Positions 56,560-64,000 of a stretch of DNA of 64,000 nt are shown here, piece after piece; the stretch's first letter is position 1, and each line of letters opens with the position of its first letter. Position numbers and translations under genes: made by a program. The stretch spans positions 310,001 through 374,000 of the forward strand of contig NZ_CP082362.1 in the NCBI RefSeq assembly GCF_020740535.1, read 5' to 3'. The stretch is from Streptomyces profundus. GTDB lineage: Bacteria; Actinomycetota; Actinomycetes; Streptomycetales; Streptomycetaceae. The notes under the pieces are model-generated. The model did no database searches and had not been told where the DNA came from. It saw only the letters and a program-made list of their open reading frames with translations.

Positions 56560-59010
56560 CTAGGGGCGGCGCGGTGAGGTGACGCGGTAGACGTCGTAGA
56601 CGCCCTCGACGCGGCGCACCGCGCGCAGCACATGGCCGAGGTGCTTGGGGTCGCCCATCTCGAACGTGAACCGGGAGGTCGCCACCCGGTCCCTCGACGT
56701 CTGCACGGCCGCCGACAGGATGTTCACGTGCTGGTCGGAGAGGACCCTGGTCACGTCCGAGAGCAGCCGGGAGCGGTCCAGCGCCTCGACCTGGATGGCG
56801 ACCAGGAAGACGGACGACTGGGTGGGCGCCCACTCGACCTCCAGGATGCGCTCCGGCTCGCGGGACAGGGAGTCGACGTTGACGCAGTCCGCGCGGTGCA
56901 CGGAGACGCCGTTGCCCCGGGTGACGAACCCGATGATCGGATCGCCGGGCACCGGGGTACAGCAGCGGGCGAGCTTGACCCAGACGTCCTCCACGCCCTT
57001 CACCACCACGCCGGGGTCGGCCGCCGAGCGGCGGCGGGCTCCGGCCGGCACGGGGGGCGCGGTCTCGGCGAGGTCCTCGTTGGCCGCGTCCTCGCCGCCG
57101 ACCGCCTGGACCAGCTTCTGCACGACGCTCTGCGCCGACACATGGCCCTCGCCGATCGCGGCGTAGAGCGAGGAGATGTCGGGGTAGCGCATCTCGTGGG
57201 CGAGGGTGACCAGGGAGTCCCCGGTGAGCACGCTCTGGATGGGCAGGTTCTGCTTGCGCATGGCGCGCGCGATCAGGTCCTTGCCCTGCTCGATCGCCTC
57301 GTCCCTGCGCTCCTTGGAGAACCAGCCGCGGATCTTGTTCCGCGCCCGGGGCGACTTGACGAAGCCCAGCCAGTCGCGGGAGGGCCCCGCGCCGTCGGCC
57401 TTGGAGGTGAAGATCTCCACGGTGTCGCCGTTGTCCAGGGTGGACTCCAGCGGCACCAGGCGGCCGTTGACCTTGGCTCCTATGGTGCGGTGGCCCACCT
57501 CCGTGTGCACCGCGTAGGCGAAGTCGACGGGGGTGGAGCCGGCCGGCAGCGCGATCACGTCCCCGGTGGGGGTGAAGACGAAGACCTCGTTGCGGGAGAG
57601 GTCGAAGCGCAGGGACTCCAGGAACTCGCCCGGGTCCTCCGTCTCCTTCTGCCAGTCGAGCAACTGCCGCAGCCACGCCATGTCGTTGACGGTGCCGCTC
57701 TTGTCCCCGACCCGCTTGGGGCTGTCGGTGCGGACCTTGGACGAGCCGGCCACGGCCTGCTGCTTGTACTTCCAGTGCGCGGCGATGCCGAACTCGGCGC
57801 GGCGGTGCATGTCGAAGGTGCGGATCTGCAGTTCGACGGGCTTGCCGCCAGGACCTATGACGGTGGTGTGCAAGGACTGGTACATGTTGAACTTGGGCAT
57901 CGCGATGTAGTCCTTGAACCGCCCCGGCACCGGGTTCCACCGGGCGTGGACGGTGCCGAGCGCCGCGTAGCAGTCGCGGACGGTGTCCACCAGGACGCGG
58001 ATGCCCACCAGATCGTAGATCTCGGCGAAGTCCCGGCCGCGCACGATCATCTTCTGGTAGACGCTGTAGTAGTGCTTGGGCCGCCCGGTGACCGTGGCCT
58101 TGATCCGGGCGCCGCGCAGGTCCGCCTGCACCTCGTCGATCACGGTGGCCAGATACTCGTCCCGCTTGGGCGCCCGCTCGGCGACCAGCCGCACGATCTC
58201 GTCGTACATCTTGGGGTAGAGGATGGCGAAGGCCAGGTCCTCCAGCTCCCACTTGATGGTGTTCATGCCAAGCCGGTGCGCCAGCGGGGCGTAGATCTCC
58301 AGCGTCTCGCGGGCCTTCTGCTCCTGCTTCTCCCGCTTCAGGAACCGCATGGTGCGCATGTTGTGCAGCCGGTCGGCGAGCTTGATGACCAGGACCCTCG
58401 GGTCCTTGGCCATCGCGACGACCATCTTGCGGACCGTCTCGGCCTGCGCGGCCTCGCCGAACTTGACCTTGTCGAGCTTGGTGACGCCGTCCACCAGGAG
58501 CGCCACCTGGTCGCCGAAGTCGCGCCGCAGCGTCTCCAGGCCGTACTCGGTGTCCTCGACGGTGTCGTGCAGCAGCCCGGCCATCAGGGTGGCGGCGTCC
58601 ATGCCCAGCTCGGCCAGGATGGTGGTGACGGCCAGCGGGTGGGTGATGTAGGGGTCGCCGCTCTTGCGCTTCTGCCCCCGGTGCCACCGCTCGGCGACCT
58701 GGAACGCCTGCTCGATCTGGCGCAGCGCCGCAGTGTCCGCCTTGGGGTCGTTGGCCCGCACCACCCGCAGCAGTGGTTCGAGGACCGGGTTGTACGGGGT
58801 GGAGCGCTGGACGCCGAGTCTGGCCAGCCGTGCCCGGACGCGGTTCGACGAACCGGAGCGGCCGGAGACGCCGGAGACCGCCGGAGTGGCCGGTGGGGCC
58901 GCGGCGCCCTGCGCGTGGGAGTCCGCGCCGCCGTCGCGCCAGCCGAGGGCCGTTGCGGGCTTGCTGTTCTTCCGCTGCGTGGAGGTGAGCGGCTGGGCGT
59001 CGTCGGGCAA
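56560..59010 (-). CDS. relA: Bifunctional (p)ppGpp synthetase/hydrolase Rel
   Basis: 816 residues. An N-terminal disordered stretch of about 60 residues, then an HD hydrolase domain ([17 protein letters not shown] near 117 and [13 protein letters not shown] with His-Asp near 147), synthetase domain ([25 protein letters not shown]), TGS domain ([23 protein letters not shown]), helical region and C-terminal ACT domain ([19 protein letters not shown]). HD is intact, so both synthesis and hydrolysis are expected. The TTG at 59010 is preferred: AAGGAG lies five bases upstream and the start reads MPDDAQPL, as in S. coelicolor RelA. Confidence 0.93.
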   Translation of the reverse strand: MPDDAQPLTSTQRKNSKPATALGWRDGGADSHAQGAAAPPATPAVSGVSGRSGSSNRVRARLARLGVQRSTPYNPVLEPLLRVVRANDPKADTAALRQIEQAFQVAERWHRGQKRKSGDPYITHPLAVTTILAELGMDAATLMAGLLHDTVEDTEYGLETLRRDFGDQVALLVDGVTKLDKVKFGEAAQAETVRKMVVAMAKDPRVLVIKLADRLHNMRTMRFLKREKQEQKARETLEIYAPLAHRLGMNTIKWELEDLAFAILYPKMYDEIVRLVAERAPKRDEYLATVIDEVQADLRGARIKATVTGRPKHYYSVYQKMIVRGRDFAEIYDLVGIRVLVDTVRDCYAALGTVHARWNPVPGRFKDYIAMPKFNMYQSLHTTVIGPGGKPVELQIRTFDMHRRAEFGIAAHWKYKQQAVAGSSKVRTDSPKRVGDKSGTVNDMAWLRQLLDWQKETEDPGEFLESLRFDLSRNEVFVFTPTGDVIALPAGSTPVDFAYAVHTEVGHRTIGAKVNGRLVPLESTLDNGDTVEIFTSKADGAGPSRDWLGFVKSPRARNKIRGWFSKERRDEAIEQGKDLIARAMRKQNLPIQSVLTGDSLVTLAHEMRYPDISSLYAAIGEGHVSAQSVVQKLVQAVGGEDAANEDLAETAPPVPAGARRRSAADPGVVVKGVEDVWVKLARCCTPVPGDPIIGFVTRGNGVSVHRADCVNVDSLSREPERILEVEWAPTQSSVFLVAIQVEALDRSRLLSDVTRVLSDQHVNILSAAVQTSRDRVATSRFTFEMGDPKHLGHVLRAVRRVEGVYDVYRVTSPRRP

Positions 59011-59170
59011 GGGCACTCCTTGTGCGGCCCCTCTCCGCGCCGGGGTGGCTCGGCGGGGGGAACGGTCCTCCTGGCCGTACACGGCGTGGAGAAGAGTCCG
59101 GCCGGGGAACGATCGGACTGCCATGGTAACGAGGGCGGGCAAACCGTTCGCGTTCAACCGGCACACGCGA

Positions 59171-59201
59171 GGGGGCGCCCGCCTCCATGGCGAGCGCCCC
59201 T
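59171..59201 (-). terminator. Hairpin downstream of apt
   Basis: GGGGGCGC facing GCGCCCCT, with an inner GCC/GGC extension around TCCAT. It lies 18 bp after the apt stop, between apt and rel. Confidence 0.6.
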
Positions 59202-59218
59202 GCTGTGTGCGTGCGTTG

Positions 59219-59784
<566 letters not shown>

Positions 59785-59788
<4 letters not shown>

Positions 59789-60972
59789 CGCCGCTTGCCC
59801 GAGGGACGGCCCCGGCCCCTGGTGCGGGAGACCGGCTGGCGGCGCGGGCCACGCCGCTGACCGCCGGCCGCGCCCACGGGGGTGGCCTCGTCGTCCCCGC
59901 CTGCCTCGTCGTCCGGCGCCTCGTCCGCCGAGGACTCGACCGGCTCGTCATCGGCGCTCCTGGCCTGCTCGGCGGTCTCGGCCTCCTCCGGCTGGCCGCT
60001 CTCCGCACGCTTGGCGCGCTTGAGGAGGACCCGCCGGTCGTTGGCCGCGATCAGGGGCTCCCGCGACTTGAAGTCGGCGACCAGCGGGGTGGCGATCATG
60101 ATCGAGGAGTAGGCACCGGCGGCCAGGCCGACGAAGATCGACAGCGCGATGTCGTTGAGCATCCCGCCGTTCAGCAGCCCACCGCCGATGAAGAGCAGGC
60201 CGGCGACCGGCAGCAGCGCCACCACCGAGGTGTTGATGGAGCGCACCAGGGTCGCGTTGAGGCTGCGGTTGGCCAGCTCGCGGTAGGTGTATCTGGACTG
60301 GCGGGTGACGTTGTGGGTGGTCTCCTTGAGGCTGTCGAAGACCACCACCGTGTCGTAGAGCGAGTACCCGAGGATGGTCAGCAGTCCGATGACCGTGCCC
60401 GGGGTGACCTCGAATCCGACCACCGCGTAGACGCCGACCGTGATCGTCAGGTCGTGCACCAGGGCGATCAGCGCCGCCAGCGCCATGCGCCACTCGAAGG
60501 CGATGGCCAGGTAGATGACCACCAACACCATGAAGATGGCGAGGCCCTGCCAGGCCCGCTTGGCGATCTGCTCACCCCAACTGGGGCCGATCACCTCGGC
60601 GTTCAGCTCCGAGGTGGGGATGCCCAGCTCCTCGGCGAGGGCCGCCCGCAGCTCGTTGGACTGCTCCGGCTCCAGGCCGCCGACCTGGATCCGCATGGTG
60701 TCGTCGCTCAGGGTGTTGACCAGCGGCATATGGCCGGTCTCCGCCCTGACCACGTCCCTGGCCTCCTCCTCGGAGATCTCGGTGGGCGGGGTGGTGAACA
60801 TCGCGCCCCCCTCGAACTCCACGCCCATCTGGAGGCCGCGCAGCGGCAGCGCCGCGAGCGCGAGGACGGTGATCAGCAGGGAGACGGCGTACCAGATCTT
60901 GCGCTGGCCGACGATGTTGAGCTTGACGTCGCCCCGGTAGAGCCGGGCACCGAGATCGCCGAGCCGTGACAT
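59785..60972 (-). CDS. secF: Protein translocase subunit SecF
   Basis: 395 residues. Six transmembrane helices of the RND type: an N-terminal helix (IWYAVSLLITVLALAALPL), the exported P1-like region (VEFEGGAMFTTPPTEIS, later PSWGEQIAKRAWQGL) and the helix bundle with LTILGYSLYDTVVVFDSLKE. The last 65 residues are an acidic then basic tail (SADDEPVESSADEAPDDEAGGD ending RGRGRPSGKRR). With SecD it drives the late stage of protein export using the proton gradient. ATG at 60972, GGAGG six bases upstream. Confidence 0.96.
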
Positions 60973-60973
60973 C

Positions 60974-62824
60974 TCACGCCTCCTTCGGGTCGGAGGGAAC
61001 AACGGGGGCCGGACGGCGCGCGCGGCGCAGCGGTGGGGGCGCCCCCAGACGCCTGGGGTCGAGCCCGGACCAGGAGTGCCCGCTGGAGAAGAACTTCCGC
61101 CGGGCCGCCAGCGTCATCAGCGGCTTGGTGAAGAGGAAGACCACCAGCACGTCCAGCAGGGTGGTGAGGCCCAGCGTGAAGGCGAAGCCCTGCACCTTGC
61201 CGACGCTGACGATGAAGAGCACCGCGGCGGCCAGGAAGGAGACGAAGTCGGAGACCAGGATGGTGCGCCGGGCCCGCGGCCAGGCCCGTTCCACGGCGGG
61301 ACGCAGGCTGCGCCCCTCGCGGATCTCGTCCCTTATCCGTTCGAAGTAGACGATGAACGAGTCCGCCGTGATTCCGATGGCGACGATCGCGCCGCAGACG
61401 GCCGGCAGGTGCAGCGCGAAGCCGATGGCCGGCCCGAGCAGCGCCATGATCGCGTAGGTCAGGATGCCGGAGACCACCAGGCTGGCCAGCGCGATCAGGG
61501 AGAGACCGCGGTAGTAGACCAGCATGTACAGCACGACCAGGGCCAGGCCGATGCCACCGGCGATCAGGCCGGCGCGCAGCTGCTCGCCGCCCAGGGTCGG
61601 GGAGACGGTGGAGACGCTGGCCTCGTCGAAGCTCAGCGGCAGGGCGCCGTACTTCAGGATGTTGGCCAGCTCGTCCGACGAGTCCTGGTCGAAGGTGCCG
61701 GAGATCTCGGCACGGCCACCGCCGAGCCGCTCACGCACGCTGGGCGCGGAGACCGTCTCGCCGTCCAGCACGATGGCGAACTGGTTCTGCGGCTCGACCT
61801 GGGTGGACAGCTGCGCGGTGATGTCGGCGAACCGGTCGGCGCCGGTGCCCGTGAACTCCATCTGGACGATCCACCCCTGGTTGGGGTCGTAGACGGAGTT
61901 GGCGTCGCTGACGTCGGTGCCGGGGACGGCGACCGGGCCGAGGGCGTACTTGACGGGGCGCTGGGTGTCGCAGGAGACGATGGGCTCCTCGTCCAGGGCC
62001 TCGGCGGCGGCGCGGCTGGCGGCCAGCCTGGCGTCCGGGGTGGTGCAGTCCAGCTCCTGGAGGCGGGCCTGGAGAGCGGCGGCGTCCGCGGCCGGGTCCT
62101 CGCCCTCGGCGGGCTCCTCCGTCGCTTCGTCGGTGGCCTCGTCGTCGGTGCGGTAGGAGGCCGGCGAGAGACCGCCGGTGTCCCGGTCGGCGCCGGGGAC
62201 GCCGAGGCTCTGGTCCTCCTGGCCGTCGCCCGGCTCCTCGGTGGCGTCGTCCGCCGGCTCCTCGGCGGAATCCTCGGCCGGGTCCTCGCCGTCGGTGCCC
62301 TCTTCCGAGGGCTCCTCGGTGGGCTCCTCCGCCGGATCCTCGCCCTCGGCGCCCTCCTCGCCCTCCTCGGGCGCCGGCTCCTGCGGCGGCAGGGCGTCGG
62401 CGGCCGAGAGCACCGGACGGAAGCCCAACTCGGCCGTGGTACCGACCTGTTCCCTGGCCGCCTCCTCGTCGGTCCCCTTGGGGATGTTGACGATGATGTT
62501 CTCGCTGCCCTGGGTCTGGACCTCGGCCTCCTGCACACCGAGACCGTTGACCCGGCGCTCGATGATGGAGACGGCCGTGTTCAGGTTGGTCTCGTTGACC
62601 GCGTCCTCGTCACCCGCGTCGGGGCGGGCGGTGAGCGTGATGCTCGTTCCGCCGGCGAGGTCGATGCCGAGCCGTGGCGTGGTGTGCCCCGACACGAACA
62701 TGCCTCCGGTGAGCACGACCACGATCAGCAGGATCAACGCCAGGGCCAGGCCCGGCCTGCCCTGGCCCCGGGACCTCAGATCCCGCTTCCGTGAGGGCCC
62801 AAGGCCCTTCTTCGGTGTCGCCAC
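60974..62824 (-). CDS. secD: Protein translocase subunit SecD with an acidic insert
   Basis: 616 residues. N-terminal transmembrane helix (GLALALILLIVVVLTGGMFV), the P1 region LGIDLAGGTSITLTARP and NGLGVQEAEVQTQGSENIIVNIP, then five C-terminal helices with the DELANILKYGALPLSFD and GITADSFIVYFERIRDEIREGRS signatures. Between about residues 143 and 250 lies a Glu/Asp/Pro-rich low-complexity insert (PAEEPTEEPSEEGTDG and similar), exported to the outer side. GTG start at 62824. Confidence 0.95.
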   Translation of the reverse strand: MATPKKGLGPSRKRDLRSRGQGRPGLALALILLIVVVLTGGMFVSGHTTPRLGIDLAGGTSITLTARPDAGDEDAVNETNLNTAVSIIERRVNGLGVQEAEVQTQGSENIIVNIPKGTDEEAAREQVGTTAELGFRPVLSAADALPPQEPAPEEGEEGAEGEDPAEEPTEEPSEEGTDGEDPAEDSAEEPADDATEEPGDGQEDQSLGVPGADRDTGGLSPASYRTDDEATDEATEEPAEGEDPAADAAALQARLQELDCTTPDARLAASRAAAEALDEEPIVSCDTQRPVKYALGPVAVPGTDVSDANSVYDPNQGWIVQMEFTGTGADRFADITAQLSTQVEPQNQFAIVLDGETVSAPSVRERLGGGRAEISGTFDQDSSDELANILKYGALPLSFDEASVSTVSPTLGGEQLRAGLIAGGIGLALVVLYMLVYYRGLSLIALASLVVSGILTYAIMALLGPAIGFALHLPAVCGAIVAIGITADSFIVYFERIRDEIREGRSLRPAVERAWPRARRTILVSDFVSFLAAAVLFIVSVGKVQGFAFTLGLTTLLDVLVVFLFTKPLMTLAARRKFFSSGHSWSGLDPRRLGAPPPLRRARRPAPVVPSDPKEA

Positions 62825-62915
62825 CTTCTCGTCTTCTCTCTGTCCAATGCCCCGCGCACCCGGTGCTCGCGGCAGGGCTCAGGGGAATGACTGACGAACG
62901 GCCGAAGCCGTAGCC

Positions 62916-63383
62916 CTACGCCTTGGAACCGCTCTCGCCCTCGTCGTCACCCCGGTCGCGCCGCTTGGCCGACGTGTCCTCGGCCTCCCGCGCCTCGTCC
63001 TCGCCGTCCTTCTTCTCCAGCTCCACCCGCTCCTCGGCCTCGTCGGCGGTCAGGGCGGAGGCGTCGTCGGGGACCACCACGGACTCGTCGTCCTCGGGCT
63101 CGTCGCCGTCGACGATCCGCTGGTACTCCTCGGCGTCCAGCACCACGGCGATCGCGTTCTTGGCGTAGATGGCCTGCACTCCGGGCGAGACCTCAAGCAG
63201 CACCGTGTCCTCACGCACTTCCTTGACCTCGGCGTACATGCCGCCGATGGTCCGCACGCCGGTGCCGGGCTCGATCGACTCCCGCATCTCCAGCGCTTGA
63301 CGCTGGCGGTTCTTGGCGGAGCGCGTCATCAGGAACATGACGCCGATGAGCAGGATGAAGGGGAAGAGAAACGCGATATCCAC
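62916..63383 (-). CDS. yajC: Preprotein translocase subunit YajC
   Basis: 155 residues. N-terminal transmembrane helix (FLFPFILLIGVMFLM), the conserved RMRESIEPGTGVRTIGGMYAEV region and AIYAKNAIAVVLD, then a long acidic tail of about 65 residues (DEPEDDESVVVPDDAS and similar) not found in short bacterial YajC. Accessory subunit of the SecDF complex. GTG start at 63383; about 90 bp separate it from secD. Confidence 0.93.
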   Translation of the reverse strand: MDIAFLFPFILLIGVMFLMTRSAKNRQRQALEMRESIEPGTGVRTIGGMYAEVKEVREDTVLLEVSPGVQAIYAKNAIAVVLDAEEYQRIVDGDEPEDDESVVVPDDASALTADEAEERVELEKKDGEDEAREAEDTSAKRRDRGDDEGESGSKA

Positions 63384-63556
63384 GGCGGGGGAATTTCCTT
63401 TGTTTGGCCGCTCGCGCGGCCTGGCATTCGGGGGTCAGGGCGCCGTCCTAGGGGCGGATGGCATCGGCGGAGTCTAAGCGAGGCTGCGCCAGGGGAACAA
63501 CGTCCTGGATGCTATCGAAGTTCCACGGGGGGTGAACCACGCCTGCTGGGGCGTCA
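63384..63556. other. Gap between yajC and ruvB
   Basis: 173 bp. No gene seen. Contains the region upstream of yajC with a GGAATTTCC-type stretch and an AT-richer TTTGTTTGG, a likely promoter area; nothing else stands out. Confidence 0.5.
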
Positions 63557-64000
63557 TCACGTCCCGAACAGTCCCGGTTGTCCGCCGGGGGGCGCGTCGG
63601 GCGGGGTGAGCCCCAGATGGCGCCAGGCCGCAGGGGTGGCCACCCGGCCCCTGGGGGTGCGGGCGAGCAGCCCCTCCCGCACCAGGAACGGCTCGGCCAC
63701 CTCCTCCACCGTCTCCCGCTCCTCCCCCACGGCGACCGCCAGCGTGGAGAGGCCGACGGGGCCGCCGCCGAACAGCTTGAGCAGCGCCCGCAGCACCGCG
63801 CGGTCCAGCCGGTCGAGGCCGAGGGCATCCACCTCGTAGACCTCAAGGGCGCTGGCCGCGACCTCCCTGGTGACCACTCCGTCCGCCCTGATCTGGGCGT
63901 AGTCCCGCACCCGGCGCAGCAGGCGGTTGGCGATCCGGGGCGTGCCACGGGAGCGCCCGGCGATCTCCCCCGCGCCCTCGGCGGTGACCTCGACGCCCAG
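63557..64000 (-). CDS. ruvB: Holliday junction helicase RuvB, C-terminal part (cut by window edge)
   Basis: The last 148 residues are visible; the ATPase core lies beyond position 64000. The stretch starts [41 protein letters not shown] (sensor 2 and small AAA+ subdomain) and continues with the winged-helix domain ([52 protein letters not shown]). Together with RuvA it drives branch migration. The expected ruvC-ruvA-ruvB operon would extend to the right. Confidence 0.95.
   Translation of the reverse strand: MGVEVTAEGAGEIAGRSRGTPRIANRLLRRVRDYAQIRADGVVTREVAASALEVYEVDALGLDRLDRAVLRALLKLFGGGPVGLSTLAVAVGEERETVEEVAEPFLVREGLLARTPRGRVATPAAWRHLGLTPPDAPPGGQPGLFGT

Noticed and set aside
55025..59188. 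1387-codon minus-strand frame across DUF349 and rel
   Set aside because: Shifted frame of rel and antisense of the DUF349 gene; both true genes have clear domains and ribosome binding sites.

Overview
The window is a high-GC actinobacterial chromosome segment, almost certainly Streptomyces or a very close relative. It carries recognisable BldD, the actinobacterial integration host factor sIHF, a bifunctional RelA/SpoT-type Rel, an unusual PriA without a Walker A motif, GTG/TTG starts throughout and many 4-nt stop/start overlaps. The gene order from rpe to ruvB matches what I remember of the conserved Streptomyces core. It is mostly housekeeping sequence, with a few accessory insertions and two striking repeat blocks.

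Left part (1-8.8 kb): a truncated ROK repressor diverging from an MFS exporter with a perfect operator palindrome between them; a secreted phospholipase A2; a methyltransferase; GuaB1 (CBS-containing GMP reductase); an LLM-type oxidoreductase; a 1.1-kb noncoding repeat block; a SorC-type regulator; and rpe.

Central core (8.8-34 kb, mostly minus strand): rsmB, fmt, a small HTH protein, a hydrolase/MerR pair, priA, metK, coaBC, rpoZ, gmk and sIHF. Next comes the complete de novo UMP operon pyrR-pyrB-pyrC-(PH-like membrane protein)-carA-carB-pyrD-pyrF. It is headed by a PyrR-binding leader RNA that masks the pyrR ribosome binding site and closed by a hairpin. bldD diverges from pyrR under a near-consensus promoter with an overlapping inverted repeat. 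nusB, efp and an M24 peptidase-like protein lacking metal ligands follow.

34-45 kb: the shikimate genes aroC-aroK-aroB-aroQ are translationally coupled, then aroE-mltG, ruvX-alaS and two small membrane-associated proteins. An orphan NB-ARC/TPR protein diverges from these and is followed by a second 1.1-kb repeat block before rpsD.

48-64 kb: rpsD diverges from a DUF2470 gene across only 55 bp, which contain a near-perfect DtxR/DmdR-type iron box. Then come rarA, a VKOR-family protein, hisS, a metallo-hydrolase, a membrane-anchored cyclophilin, a DUF349 protein, rel, apt, secF, secD, yajC and the C-terminal part of ruvB.

The most noteworthy unexplained structures are the two mosaic repeat blocks. 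Each fills a gap between two convergent gene 3' ends, they are of nearly equal length, and their repeat periods are mostly not multiples of three. The iron box shared by a ribosomal protein gene and a putative haem-handling gene is the most testable regulatory prediction. No rRNA, tRNA, CRISPR array, insertion sequence or prophage was seen.
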